From NCBI GenBank assembly GCA_032117095.1, contig JAULZZ010000032.1:1-24261 (forward strand): 24,261 nt of DNA. Direction: 5' to 3'. The notes under the pieces were generated by a model that was not told where the DNA came from, made no database searches, and saw only the letters and a list, made by a program, of their open reading frames with translations. The DNA is from REEB470 sp032117095 (GTDB lineage Bacteria > Bacillota > Bacilli > Paenibacillales > YIM-B00363). Positions within the stretch are counted from its first letter, which is position 1. The number at the start of each line of letters is the position of its first letter. Position numbers and translations under genes: made by a program. Below, piece by piece: positions 6,865 through 16,074 of the stretch.

Positions 6865-7040
6865 TGCGTGTTTTCCGCAGGGGTATCCGAAGAGCGTATT
6901 CAAAGACAGCGATGATACGAATACTAAACACGGATTGATTGAATACAGGAATCCAATGGGTTAAAAATCACTGTGTTTTCTCATAAAAGGAAACGCTCTG
7001 CATCGATGTTTTTAATCAGTGTTTCGTATGAGGTGACGAT
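6865..7040 (+). other. fliE-fliF spacer with separated palindrome arms
   Basis: This 176-bp non-coding spacer carries ATACGAA (6915-6921) plus AAACAC (6926-6931) and, about 90 bases later, GTGTTTCGTAT (7019-7029), which could pair with them around a small bulge. The 3' arm ends one base before the AGGTGA ribosome site of fliF. An inner AGAGCG / CGCTCT pair is also present. I could not find a convincing promoter. Confidence 0.4.
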
Positions 7041-8642
7041 GTGAACGAACTGTTCCTCCGCTATCGAGAAAAGGTATTGCGTATGGTGCAGTCTTATACG
7101 ACGAAACAAAAAGTGTTTTTTATCGCTGCGTTTGTGCTCACGGGCGTCACGGTATTCATTTTGATGCAACAGTTTTCACAAACCGAATATTCTACCGCCT
7201 TTACGAACTTAAATGCCAACGATGCTTCCAACGTCAAAGCATACTTAGAAGAAAACCAAATTCCATACAAGTTAAGCGCAGACGGCAAAACGATCGGGGT
7301 TCCCTCGACTCGCGTATCCGAAGTCAAAATTGATGTGACGGCCAAAGGGATGCTGACCAACGGGGCAATCGGGTATGAAATATTCCGTGAAAACATGAGC
7401 AGTTGGAGCATGACGGATTCACAGTTTAACGTGATTGATTCGGATGCACGGGCGGGCGAAATTCAGCGACTCATCAATGCGATCAACGGCGTGGGCACGT
7501 CTGAAGTGTTGATCAATATGCCCAAAGACACGGTGTTTATCGCCGATACGACGACGGAAGCGACGGCCTCTGCGGTCGTCACGTTTTTACCGGGATATCC
7601 CCCTGATCAAGCAAAAATCGACACCATATACAATTTGGTCGCCAAGAGCATCCCCAATTTGCCGCTCGAAAACATCACGATATCCGATCAAAATGGGGAA
7701 CTGTTGCCGTCTTCAAAACTCGGTGCAACCGTCGGTGTTGCGACCCAAGTAGAGCAACAATTGCGCATCAAAAAGCAGTTTGAGCTCGATTTGCAACGCA
7801 ACGTGATGCGGTTTCTCATGCCCCTCATCGGCAAAGATGACGTCATCGTCAGTGTCGTCTCCTCCCTCAACTTTGACAAAAAAACATCCGATCAAAATTT
7901 AGTGACGCCAGTGAACACAGAAGAGGGATCAGGCATCATTATTTCCCGTCAAGCCAACGAAGAAAGTGCCCAAGGCGTGACTCGTCCAGACGGCGGGGTC
8001 GTAGGGACGGGAGAAACGGACGTACCGGGATATACGACAACCGATACCGGACAAAATTACGACTCCGAAAAAAGCAATCTCATGGAAAATTATGAAATCA
8101 ATCGCATTCGCAATCAAATCGTATCGAGCCCTTACGTCGTGCAAGATTTATCCATCTCTGTCGGCCTCAACACCCAAGGCATGAACGACCAAACGATTGA
8201 ACCAGAAACGATTGAACAAGTACGTACGCTCCTCCAAAGCATCGTGACGGCTTCGATCGCCAACAGCGGGACACAGCTCACCCCAGAACAGCTCGCCAGT
8301 CGCGTTTCTGTCATCGCACGCACGTTCAAAAGCACTGCCGATACGGCAACGTGGCCCCTCAACCAAATTATTTTATATTCGATCATCGGTACCCTCGTGC
8401 TCATCGGCTTGTTTTTTGGAGGATTTTTCTGGTGGAAACGTCGTCGTGCCAAAGTGGTTGAACCTGTCGTGACTGCGCCACAACCGCTCCCTGAACCTGA
8501 AGAAGAAATGGAATTGACGCTCGGACAACTCGGTGCAATGAATACGAATCAAAATCAACTCAGACGACAACTTGAGCTGTTGGCGGTACGCAAACCCGAT
8601 GAATTTGCCAATCTTTTGCGCACGTGGCTTGCAGAAGACTAA
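7041..8642 (+). CDS. fliF: Flagellar MS-ring protein FliF
   Basis: The 533-residue protein forms the inner-membrane MS ring that houses the export gate and supports the C ring. It has a first membrane helix at about 25-43, then the ring-building region with family segments (YSTAFTNLNANDASNV; IPYKLSADGKTIGVP; LPGYPPDQAKIDTIYNLVAKSIP), a variable acidic/Gly-Thr loop near 290-345, a second membrane helix at about 442-465 and a cytoplasmic tail ending LRRQLELLAVRKPDEFANLLRTWLAED, the FliG-binding motif. The GTG at 7041 follows AGGTGA closely. Length agrees with the family (about 520-560). Confidence 0.98.
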   Translation: MNELFLRYREKVLRMVQSYTTKQKVFFIAAFVLTGVTVFILMQQFSQTEYSTAFTNLNANDASNVKAYLEENQIPYKLSADGKTIGVPSTRVSEVKIDVTAKGMLTNGAIGYEIFRENMSSWSMTDSQFNVIDSDARAGEIQRLINAINGVGTSEVLINMPKDTVFIADTTTEATASAVVTFLPGYPPDQAKIDTIYNLVAKSIPNLPLENITISDQNGELLPSSKLGATVGVATQVEQQLRIKKQFELDLQRNVMRFLMPLIGKDDVIVSVVSSLNFDKKTSDQNLVTPVNTEEGSGIIISRQANEESAQGVTRPDGGVVGTGETDVPGYTTTDTGQNYDSEKSNLMENYEINRIRNQIVSSPYVVQDLSISVGLNTQGMNDQTIEPETIEQVRTLLQSIVTASIANSGTQLTPEQLASRVSVIARTFKSTADTATWPLNQIILYSIIGTLVLIGLFFGGFFWWKRRRAKVVEPVVTAPQPLPEPEEEMELTLGQLGAMNTNQNQLRRQLELLAVRKPDEFANLLRTWLAED

Positions 8643-8660
8643 GAAAGGGGAGGGTGTATC

Positions 8661-9680
8661 GTGGCCGCAAAAAAAGAGACGCAGTTTTTGCCGACAGGAT
8701 TGCAAAAGTCAGCGATGTTGCTCATTACGCTCGGTCCTGAAGTGTCCGCCAACGTGTTTAAGCACCTCGATGACGAGGAGATCGACTTACTTACGCTAGA
8801 AATCGCCAACATTCGCAAAGTCGAGAACGAAGACAAAGAGATGGTGATGAACGACTTTTATCAGCTGGCCATCGCCAACAACTTTCTCACTCAGGGAGGC
8901 ATCAACTACGCCAAAGAAATTTTGGAAAAAGCGCTGGGAACAGACAAAGCCCAAGACATCATCAAGCGATTGACCTCAAGTTTGCAGGTGCGTCCGTTTG
9001 ATTTTGCCCGCAAGGCAGATGCGTCGCAAATTTTGAATTTTATCCAAAATGAAAACCCACAGACGATCGCCTTGGTGCTGTCGTATTTGTCTCCTGAACA
9101 AGCGGCCATGATTCTTTCTTCCCTCGCCGAAGACAAACAAGCCGAAGTCGCCCGACGTATCGCATTGATGGATCGCACCTCCCCCGAAGTCATCTCGCAG
9201 GTGGAGCGGGTGTTGGAACAAAAAATGTCCACGTCGGTGTCGCGTGACTTGTCCTCCACAGGCGGAGTCGAGGCGATCGTCAAAATTCTCAACGGGGTGG
9301 ATCGGACGACGGAGCGTACGATTATCGAGACGTTACAAATCCAAGATCCTGTGCTGGCAGAAGAGATCAAAAAACGCATGTTCTTGTTCGAGGACATCGT
9401 CTCCTTTGATAACCGCTCCATTCAGCGCATCGTGCGGGAAATCGACAATGCGGATTTGCAACTCGCCCTCAAAGTCGCCAGCGAAGAGTTAAACGAGGCC
9501 ATTTTCCGCAACATGTCCAAACGGATGGCAGAAACATTCAAAGAAGAAATGGAATTTATGGGGCCGGTACGTGTGCGCGACGTAGAGGAAGCGCAATCGC
9601 GGATTATTGCCATCGTGCGACGGTTAGAAGAGGCGGGTGAAATTATTATTTCACGGGGAGGAGATGATATCGTTGTCTAA
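8661..9680 (+). CDS. fliG: Flagellar motor switch protein FliG
   Basis: The 339-residue protein links the MS ring to the C ring and receives torque from the stators. The N-domain (KSAMLLITLGPEVSANVFKHL) binds FliF, the middle domain has the ENPQTIALVLSYLSPEQAA form of the EHPQTIA motif, and the C-domain keeps the charged torque helix DIVSFDNRSIQRIVREIDN and the MGPVRVRDVEEAQ segment. The GTG start is preceded by AGGGGAGGG at good spacing. The last bases overlap the start of fliH. Length is exactly as expected. Confidence 0.98.
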   Translation: MAAKKETQFLPTGLQKSAMLLITLGPEVSANVFKHLDDEEIDLLTLEIANIRKVENEDKEMVMNDFYQLAIANNFLTQGGINYAKEILEKALGTDKAQDIIKRLTSSLQVRPFDFARKADASQILNFIQNENPQTIALVLSYLSPEQAAMILSSLAEDKQAEVARRIALMDRTSPEVISQVERVLEQKMSTSVSRDLSSTGGVEAIVKILNGVDRTTERTIIETLQIQDPVLAEEIKKRMFLFEDIVSFDNRSIQRIVREIDNADLQLALKVASEELNEAIFRNMSKRMAETFKEEMEFMGPVRVRDVEEAQSRIIAIVRRLEEAGEIIISRGGDDIVV

Positions 9681-10488
9681 ATTGGTGAAGCATTACCAAG
9701 TGGAGCCCCTTGAGGTCTTATACACGATTTCCTCCGCTGCGCAAACCACGTCAGCCGACGTGGCAGATGCCCTGCCTCACGCGAAAGAGCAAGCCGTCGA
9801 TTTGACCGCCACGCACGAGGAAGCGCAACGCATCATTGCCCAAGCAAAGGCGTTTGCCGAAGAACAACTCCGCCAAATTAAAAGTGAAAAAGAAGGCTTG
9901 TTGCAAATTGCCACCGCCAAAATTCAACAATGGTGGGAGCAACAGCGAAGCGAAGATGAGGCGTTGCGCCGAGTCGCCCAAGAAGAAGGATATGCCACCG
10001 GACTTCGACAGGCAACGGAACAATGGGCCGTACAGTACGTGCAACGGATGAAAGAGGTCGAAGACATCCTCACGACCGCCCACCGGCTCAAAGAAGAAAC
10101 GATCGAAAGCGCACAACCGTTTTTAGTCGAGCTCAGTGTCGCCATTGCAGCCAAAATCGTGCGCCAGACGATTGTACACGACGCTTTGTGGATACAGCCA
10201 TTTATAGACGAAGCGTTGCGCCGTCTCCCCCAAAAAGACGACGCGCTCACCATACGGGTGCATCCGTCTTCGTGGCAATGTGTCGTAGAAGTGCGACATG
10301 ACTTGTTGCCAGCGACCGAAGGAATGCCCGAACTGCGTATTGTCCCCGATGCGACGCTACCGCCAGATGGCTGTCTCATCCAAACAAAAACGGGGACGAT
10401 CGATGCGACGGTAGATACGCAACTTGCCACGATCAAACAAGCGTTACTGGCCGTTGTCGATCAACGAAAGGATGTTCCTGATGCGTAG
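9664..10488 (+). CDS. fliH: Flagellar export apparatus protein FliH
   Basis: The ~274-residue product is the regulator and stator-like partner of the FliI ATPase. A long Gln/Glu/Ala-rich helical region (about 50-130, e.g. EEAQRIIAQAKAFAEEQLRQI) predicts coiled coil, followed by the C-terminal FliI-binding domain with LSVAIAAKIVRQTI and WIQPFIDEALRRLP. The gene overlaps fliG. Start choice is uncertain: ATG 9664 is only 2-3 bases after GGGGAGGAG, whereas TTG 9673 (protein starting at LSKLVKHYQV) has AGGAG at 9 bases and is the better spaced; GTG 9637 is unlikely. The 3' end overlaps fliI by 8 bases. Confidence 0.93.
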   Translation: MISLSKLVKHYQVEPLEVLYTISSAAQTTSADVADALPHAKEQAVDLTATHEEAQRIIAQAKAFAEEQLRQIKSEKEGLLQIATAKIQQWWEQQRSEDEALRRVAQEEGYATGLRQATEQWAVQYVQRMKEVEDILTTAHRLKEETIESAQPFLVELSVAIAAKIVRQTIVHDALWIQPFIDEALRRLPQKDDALTIRVHPSSWQCVVEVRHDLLPATEGMPELRIVPDATLPPDGCLIQTKTGTIDATVDTQLATIKQALLAVVDQRKDVPDA

Positions 10489-11794
10489 CGCAGCACCGTA
10501 TATCAAGGCATTGGAACATGTCGAAGCGATTCGGCGCAACGGGATTGTCACACAACTTATTGGATTGACGGTGCGCTGTACGGGGCTCGGGGCAAAACTC
10601 GGTGATTTGTGCCACATTTATCCCCTCGACGCGTCGCCCCCGATTCCCGCAGAAGTCGTGGGGTTTGCGGAGTCTACGGCGATTTTGATGCCACTGGGGG
10701 AATTGACCGCAGTCGGTCCAGGCAGTGTTGTCATCGGGACAAAACAACCGTTGACCGTGCAAGTGGGGCATCCGTTGCGCGGATGCGTCGTCGACGGACT
10801 CGGGAGACGGCTCGATGGGATGCCATGGAAAGAACGCATGCGCCATCGCTCGGTGTATGCAACCCCGCCGAACCCGCTCACACGGCCGCGCATTTTGACT
10901 CCTTTGGCAGTAGGCATTCGCTGTATTGATGGATTGTTGACGATCGGACGTGGCCAACGACTCGGCATTTTTGCCGGATCAGGTGTTGGGAAATCGACAT
11001 TGCTCGGCATGGTCGCCCAATATGCCCAAGCTGATCTCAATGTCATCGCACTCATCGGCGAACGCGGGCGTGAAGTGCGGGACTTTATCGAACGGGATTT
11101 AGGAGAAGCGGGGTTGGCGCGGTCGATCGTCGTCGTGGCAACGTCGGACCAACCGGCACTCATCCGCATGAAGGGAGCGGTCGTCGCCACGACCATCGCC
11201 GAATATTTTCGCGACTGTGGGTGTAACGTCTTGCTGATGATGGATTCCGTCACGCGGTACGCCCAAGCGATGCGGGAAGTCGGATTGGCCGTTGGGGAGC
11301 CTCCAGCGACACGGGGGTATCCGCCTTCTGTATTTGCCCATTTGCCCCGTTTGTTGGAACGCACAGGCACGTCCGCCCACGGCTCGATTACGGCGTTGTA
11401 CACCGTGCTCGTCGATGGCGACGACATGAATGAACCGATCGCAGACACGGTACGGGGCATCTTAGATGGACACATCGTGTTGGAACGCAAACTGGCGCAT
11501 CTCGGACATTATCCCGCAGTCGATGTACTCGCAAGCGTATCGCGGCTGATGAACGAGCTCATCACCCCCGAACACCGCCAATGGGCGCGGGCATTCAAAG
11601 AGCGATTGGCGACGTATCGTGAGGCAGAAGATTTGATCACCATTGGGGCGTACAAAGCGGGTACACAGCCGAAAATTGATCAAGCGATCGCCACCATGCC
11701 CAAAATCACTGCGTTTTTGCAACAACAGACGGACGAACATGTGCCATTCGCCCAAACGTTAGACGCTTTACGGCAGACGATCGAGGAGGAATGA
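10481..11794 (+). CDS. fliI: Flagellum-specific ATPase FliI
   Basis: The 437-residue cytoplasmic ATPase energises unfolding and delivery of export substrates. Walker A is GSGVGKS (166-172), and further F1-beta-like motifs follow: ALIGERGREVRDF, VVATSDQP, the Walker B region VLLMMDSVTRYAQAMREV and GEPPATRGYPPSVFAHLPRLLERTG. I chose ATG 10481 because AAAGGA lies 8 bases upstream and the N-terminus then matches the family length; ATG 10472 is in frame but sits directly on that ribosome site. It overlaps fliH at the 5' end and touches fliJ at the 3' end (ATGA at 11791). Confidence 0.98.
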   Translation: MRSAAPYIKALEHVEAIRRNGIVTQLIGLTVRCTGLGAKLGDLCHIYPLDASPPIPAEVVGFAESTAILMPLGELTAVGPGSVVIGTKQPLTVQVGHPLRGCVVDGLGRRLDGMPWKERMRHRSVYATPPNPLTRPRILTPLAVGIRCIDGLLTIGRGQRLGIFAGSGVGKSTLLGMVAQYAQADLNVIALIGERGREVRDFIERDLGEAGLARSIVVVATSDQPALIRMKGAVVATTIAEYFRDCGCNVLLMMDSVTRYAQAMREVGLAVGEPPATRGYPPSVFAHLPRLLERTGTSAHGSITALYTVLVDGDDMNEPIADTVRGILDGHIVLERKLAHLGHYPAVDVLASVSRLMNELITPEHRQWARAFKERLATYREAEDLITIGAYKAGTQPKIDQAIATMPKITAFLQQQTDEHVPFAQTLDALRQTIEEE

Positions 11795-11796
11795 CG

Positions 11797-12240
11797 ATGA
11801 AACGTTTTTTGTATCCTTTGGAACAAGTCGTCCACGTCAAAACAAACGAAAAAATCGCCGCCCAAACGACGCTTGCGCAACACATCCAGCAACTGACCCT
11901 TGTCCAACAACAGCTTGAGCAGTTGCGTACGGTCGCCCAACAAGTCGATGACCAATTGACTGATGAGCTGTCGCACACGGTGTGTGTTGCGGAGATGCAG
12001 CACATGCATGCGCACCAAGCATACGTTCAACAGCAAGTTACCCGATCGATGCACACCCAAAAAACAGTGCAAGCGCACGTGGAACAGCAACAAGAGGAAG
12101 TGAAGAAAAAGACGTTGGTTGAAAAAATATGGCTCAAAGCCAAACAGCGTGCCCAGCAAACCCACGACAAGGAGATGTGGCAACAAGAGCAACAATGGCT
12201 CGACGAACAAGCGACAGTACGTACCCACTTTTATTCGTGA
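11797..12240 (+). CDS. fliJ: Flagellar export chaperone/stalk protein FliJ
   Basis: The 147-residue, almost wholly helical and Gln-rich protein (LAQHIQQLTLVQQQLEQL; VEQQQEEVKKKTLVEKIW) fits FliJ, the coiled-coil stalk inside the FliI hexamer that also handles export chaperones. Sequence conservation in this family is weak; size, coiled-coil character, an MKRFLYPLEQV-type N-terminus and location right after fliI are the basis. ATG 11797 is preferred over ATG 11791, because AGGAGG (11784-11789) is 7 bases from the former and only 1 from the latter. Confidence 0.9.
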   Translation: MKRFLYPLEQVVHVKTNEKIAAQTTLAQHIQQLTLVQQQLEQLRTVAQQVDDQLTDELSHTVCVAEMQHMHAHQAYVQQQVTRSMHTQKTVQAHVEQQQEEVKKKTLVEKIWLKAKQRAQQTHDKEMWQQEQQWLDEQATVRTHFYS

Positions 12241-12293
12241 CGGCATGCACGCACGTTTTTACACAAGCATGAAGGAGAAAGGAGCGAGTCCGT

Positions 12294-13199
12294 ATGCGCA
12301 CCGTAGACGATGCAAACGAACGGCCATACAACATCCTAGAGCGACTGATTTTCTATACGGTTCCTTTGGTGTTTGCCCTTGCGTTGACAGGGGCGTTGCT
12401 CACTTTTTTTGGATTCGATGTGATGCGTCCCGTGTTGCAAGAAGCCAACCGCATTCCCTTTTTGCGAGACTATGTGCCAGATCCCGCCCCCCTAGCGATC
12501 GACACGGCAACAGAGGAAGAACAGCCCACCGTCGAGCCGACGAAAAAACTGACCCAAGCACTCGCAGCGTCCGAACGTTTGGTCAAAGCGAAGGACGAAG
12601 CGATTATTAAGCTGACAAAGCAAAACGACGACCGTGAAAAAGTAAATGAAAAATTGCAAGCAGATTTGAAAACCGCACAAGCCAAAAAAGAGGAGCAACG
12701 ACTGACCGCAGAGCAGTACAACAAGAGAGTGAAAGACTTAGCCTCGTTGTATGCGGCGATGTCACCGAGCAAAGCCGCCCCCATTTTGGAAAAACTGACC
12801 CTCAGCGAGCGCGTGTTGTTGTTGCATGCCATGAAACCGTCGGAACAAGTCGATATTTTGGAAAAAATGACGCCGGAGACGGCGGCGGCCTCGTCGATTT
12901 TACTCAAAGACGTCGTCAAAGTCGAGGCATTGCAAGTCGCAGCGTTACAAGAACGGCTAGGGGCAACAGACAAACAAGCGACAGACACAGCGGTGCCTGC
13001 CCCGAATGATCCCGATGATGTATATGCCCAGATGCAGCCAAAACAAGCGGCCGAAGTGCTGCTCGCACTCGCAGCCAATGACATTACAGAAGTCAGTACG
13101 ATCTTAAAACGCATGCAACCGCAATCACGTGCTGCAATTTTAAACCAACTTGCCGATAAAGATACTATGACGACTGCTAAAATCGCAGCACAGCTGTAA
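12294..13199 (+). CDS. MotE/YlxF-like protein (membrane helix, coiled coil, MgtE-N-like domain)
   Basis: The 301-residue protein has a short cytoplasmic N-terminus, one membrane helix at about 18-40 (IFYTVPLVFALALTGALLTFF), a charged coiled-coil segment at about 80-145, and two copies of a helical module. The first copy is YAAMSPSKAAPILEKLTLSERVLLLHAMKP, the second YAQMQPKQAAEVLLALAANDITEVSTILKRMQP; both resemble the MgtE intracellular N domain. In Bacillales an equivalent gene (ylxF) sits between fliJ and fliK, and MotE proteins elsewhere chaperone the stator MotB; a role in motor assembly is therefore likely but not shown here. GGAG about 9 bases before the ATG supports the start. Confidence 0.85.
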   Translation: MRTVDDANERPYNILERLIFYTVPLVFALALTGALLTFFGFDVMRPVLQEANRIPFLRDYVPDPAPLAIDTATEEEQPTVEPTKKLTQALAASERLVKAKDEAIIKLTKQNDDREKVNEKLQADLKTAQAKKEEQRLTAEQYNKRVKDLASLYAAMSPSKAAPILEKLTLSERVLLLHAMKPSEQVDILEKMTPETAAASSILLKDVVKVEALQVAALQERLGATDKQATDTAVPAPNDPDDVYAQMQPKQAAEVLLALAANDITEVSTILKRMQPQSRAAILNQLADKDTMTTAKIAAQL

Positions 13200-13242
13200 T
13201 GCGGAAATATCCAACGTGTTTAGAGAAGGGGGGTGATTGACA

Positions 13243-14691
13243 ATGATCGGATCTCCACAAATCACGGTGCAACCGACGGTGTCGATGCCCTCAGGAGAGG
13301 GAATGACTCCGACGACTGTCGTCGCCGAAGCACTCACTGGCATCGTTCCATTTGGGGTGATGTTGCAACAACACGTACAGTCTCTCATAGGCACAGGCGG
13401 GGAAGTACCGGCTTTTCTCGAGACGGCACTGTCGGGGGAAGAAGGGGCGCTGGCGTCGCAATCTGGAGAAACCTTGCCGTTGTCTGCGGGCGTGGCGTGG
13501 CTGGGGACGCTGTTATTGCCGCACGATGCCATAGAAGCACGTGTGATCGTGGACGAGGAAAGCACACAAGGAAAAGACGACGTCGCAGAGTTTGTGGATG
13601 CAATGGCGGTACGCATTCCCGCCCCCGTGATCTCCTCGGACTTTACGACGGAGCAAACGGGCGATGAGACGTTGCCAAGCAGTGAAGTGCCCACGGGGAC
13701 ACCCGCCCAAACTCCCGTGGGAATTCCACTGAAGCAAGAAACCACTCCCGAAATGCCTGTGGTATCACTGCCTGTGAACCGCACGTCTGCCCTCGTCTTA
13801 GGGGAAGTGGATACGCCCCAAACGCGTGCAACACGCTTGTTAGAATCCGTTATGGGATCGTTTTCCCTTGACTCTGCTATGGATCTAGTAGATGGGGCTA
13901 CACCGTGGCGCACGGTTCAACCACGTGAAGGGATGGTCATGATGCCTCCGATGGGAGGCACGGCGATGACTGCGGGACAGACGCTGACCGTACAGTCGCC
14001 GACCGTACAGTCGCTTCTCAACACATTGCACGCCTCCACGCCTTTGATACATTTCATGCGAAGCAGTGACACACAAGAGAGCACACCGCTACTTAGTGTA
14101 TCCATCACGAAAGAACAGACGATCGACACGGGAGAGGGCATGCTGTGGGCTGCGGATCTCTCACGGGCGATCGATACGGTAGGCAAAACGACAGACAGTG
14201 CGCGCGTTTCGGTGCCACAGCTGATTCCGCAACTGGAACAATGGATTGCGTCACAGTTGCCTGCCTCCTCGTTACAGTCGCAAACGGTACTCAAGCTGAT
14301 GCCAGAACATCTCGGACAAGTCGAAGTAAAACTCATGATGCAACAAGGTGTCCTTCAAGCGACGTTTACGGCCGAATCGTTCGTAGCCAAAGAAGCATTG
14401 GAGTCCAATTTGAACGTATTGCGTACAAATTTACAACATCACGGGGTTGTGGTGGAACGACTTTCTGTCACCCAACAGCCACCAGACCCGACGACAACTT
14501 CATTTTATTCTGACGGCAGACATCAGTCCTCCTCGCAACATTCACACAGTCAACCGCGAACATTTGTGCCCACGATGACGGATGAAGACACCGAGGGCGA
14601 GTGGATGCGTGTCATGGCGCACACGCAAGAACCTCGTCTTTTAGACCCGTTTGGGCGATCGCGAGAAGGAACGTTTAGTATGAGAGCGTAA
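13243..14691 (+). CDS. fliK: Flagellar hook-length control protein FliK
   Basis: The 482-residue protein is an exported ruler that measures hook length and switches FlhB specificity. The N-terminal two thirds is low-complexity and Pro/Thr/Ser-rich, as usual for the ruler part, and poorly conserved. The C-terminal hook domain (about 330-410) is clear: LIPQLEQWIASQLP, VLKLMPEHLGQVEVKLMMQQG, LQATFTAES and LRTNLQHHGVVVERLSV. A 15-bp tandem duplication (13986-14014) encodes TVQSP-TVQS within the ruler. ATG 13243 has AAGGGGGG about 10 bases upstream; TTG 13237 is a weaker alternative. Confidence 0.93.
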   Translation: MIGSPQITVQPTVSMPSGEGMTPTTVVAEALTGIVPFGVMLQQHVQSLIGTGGEVPAFLETALSGEEGALASQSGETLPLSAGVAWLGTLLLPHDAIEARVIVDEESTQGKDDVAEFVDAMAVRIPAPVISSDFTTEQTGDETLPSSEVPTGTPAQTPVGIPLKQETTPEMPVVSLPVNRTSALVLGEVDTPQTRATRLLESVMGSFSLDSAMDLVDGATPWRTVQPREGMVMMPPMGGTAMTAGQTLTVQSPTVQSLLNTLHASTPLIHFMRSSDTQESTPLLSVSITKEQTIDTGEGMLWAADLSRAIDTVGKTTDSARVSVPQLIPQLEQWIASQLPASSLQSQTVLKLMPEHLGQVEVKLMMQQGVLQATFTAESFVAKEALESNLNVLRTNLQHHGVVVERLSVTQQPPDPTTTSFYSDGRHQSSSQHSHSQPRTFVPTMTDEDTEGEWMRVMAHTQEPRLLDPFGRSREGTFSMRA

Positions 14692-14709
14692 TCACGGGGA
14701 GGTGTTCTC

Positions 14710-15159
14710 ATGTCGGATGCGGTGTCTTTGCCACCCAAACGTCTCGTCTGGCCGTATTATGCCGATGCCAACGCACCCAAGCCCACACGGACGACGGGAA
14801 ACGAACTGGGAAAAGATCAATTTCTCAAAATATTAATGACCCAGCTCCGCAATCAAGATCCGAGCAAACCTTTGGAAGATCGCGAGTTTATCGCTCAAAT
14901 GTCGCAGTTTTCATTGGTTGAACAAGTGATGAACATGACCCAAGAATTGGCACAGCTGCGCCAGTCCTCGAATATGGCGTTTGGCCTCATTGGGAAAAAG
15001 GTCACATGGGACCACGTCGATGCCTCAGGAAAAACGACAGGAACACGCAGTGGTGTCGTGCAAGCGATCGAAATGCAGAACAAAGAGCCTTCTGTACGTG
15101 TGGGGGACGAGCACATTCCCATTTTGCGTCTTACGAAAGTAGAACAAGCCAGCCCGTAA
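14710..15159 (+). CDS. flgD: Flagellar hook assembly scaffold protein FlgD
   Basis: The 149-residue protein caps the growing hook. It contains the FlgD N-terminal signature LGKDQFLKILMTQLRNQDPSKPLEDREFIAQMSQFSLVEQ, followed by a short remainder with SNMAFGLIGKKVTW. Like B. subtilis FlgD it lacks the large Ig-like C-terminal domain of enterobacterial homologues, which is normal for this group. A very good GGAGGTG lies 5-6 bases before the ATG. It precedes the hook gene in the standard order. Confidence 0.96.
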   Translation: MSDAVSLPPKRLVWPYYADANAPKPTRTTGNELGKDQFLKILMTQLRNQDPSKPLEDREFIAQMSQFSLVEQVMNMTQELAQLRQSSNMAFGLIGKKVTWDHVDASGKTTGTRSGVVQAIEMQNKEPSVRVGDEHIPILRLTKVEQASP

Positions 15160-15191
15160 CACAACAATACACTTTAGAAAGGGTGAGGAAG

Positions 15192-16010
15192 ATGCTACGT
15201 TCGTTATACTCTGGCATTTCTGGCATGCGTGCGTTCCAAACAAAACTCGATATTATTGGGAACAACATTTCCAATGTCAATACCGTCGGGTTCAAGTCCA
15301 GTCGTGCGATGTTCAAAGAAATTTTAACACAAACGATTTCTGGGATTAGTGCGCCAGAAGAAGGGGTGCGCGGGGGGGTCAACGCCAAACAAATTGGATT
15401 GGGCGTTTCCTTAGGCAGTGTCGATACGTTGCATACCCCAGGGAGTGCGATGACAACGAACGTCGTGACAGATTTGCGCATCGACGGCGATGGATTTTTC
15501 GCAGTCCGTGCGACGGAAGACCAAGAAATTCCTTACTTAACCCGCGCGGGCAACTTTATGTTGGACGGCAATCGCCAACTCGTCACGAGTGACGGCTTGT
15601 TCGTACAAACGGCCGGCGGAGGGAACATCGTGTTGGGGGCGGAAGTGTCTTCTTTTTCTATCGGGCTAGACGGATCGATCAACGCCGTATCGACAGACGG
15701 CACGAGCACGCCGACAGGGTTTCAAATCGGGGTCGTCAAAGTATCGAATCCTGCGGGACTTGAACGCATCGGGGGCAATATGTACCGCTATAATGTGAAC
15801 GCCGATGTCAATGCGCTCCAAATCTCGCCAGCCAACAGCGCAGAAGTCGGGACGGGAGCGATTATTGCGGGACAAATAGAGATGTCCAACGTCGATTTGA
15901 CGAATGAATTTTCAGAAATGATCGTGTCCCAGCGCGGGTTTCAAGCAAATACCCGAATCATTACTACGTCGGACGAAGTGCTCCAAGAGATCGTCAATCT
16001 CAAGCGCTAG
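15192..16010 (+). CDS. flgE: Flagellar hook protein FlgE (short Bacillus type)
   Basis: The 272-residue product has the axial-protein N-terminus MLRSLYSGISGMRAFQTKLD plus IIGNNISNVNTVGFKSSR, a central LRIDGDGFFAV segment and the C-terminal NVDLTNEFSEMIVSQRGFQANTRIITTSDEVLQEI helix. It polymerises outside the cell as the hook. Length matches the short hook proteins of Bacillus (about 264) rather than the 400-residue enterobacterial FlgE; because of its similarity to FlgG it may be labelled FlgG in databases. Its place after fliK-flgD argues for FlgE. AAAGGGTGAGG precedes the ATG; the longer upstream reading frame is an overlap with flgD. Confidence 0.93.
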   Translation: MLRSLYSGISGMRAFQTKLDIIGNNISNVNTVGFKSSRAMFKEILTQTISGISAPEEGVRGGVNAKQIGLGVSLGSVDTLHTPGSAMTTNVVTDLRIDGDGFFAVRATEDQEIPYLTRAGNFMLDGNRQLVTSDGLFVQTAGGGNIVLGAEVSSFSIGLDGSINAVSTDGTSTPTGFQIGVVKVSNPAGLERIGGNMYRYNVNADVNALQISPANSAEVGTGAIIAGQIEMSNVDLTNEFSEMIVSQRGFQANTRIITTSDEVLQEIVNLKR

Positions 16011-16074
16011 GCATGCGCTTTTGGCTGATCACAAAGGTGTCGGCTAGATGAGGGAAAGGTGGGGAAATGCGGGC

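Noticed and set aside
6939..6985. Promoter in the fliE-fliF spacer (TTGAAT with TTAAAA or CATAAA)
   Set aside because: The hexamers are poor matches and spacing is off for each pairing.
10618..11490. 290-codon minus-strand frame opposite fliI
   Set aside because: It is an antisense shadow of a well-conserved ATPase gene and has no recognisable domain.
15192..16010. Annotation as the distal rod protein FlgG
   Set aside because: The sequence is FlgG-like, but its place after fliK-flgD and its length match the short Bacillus hook protein FlgE.
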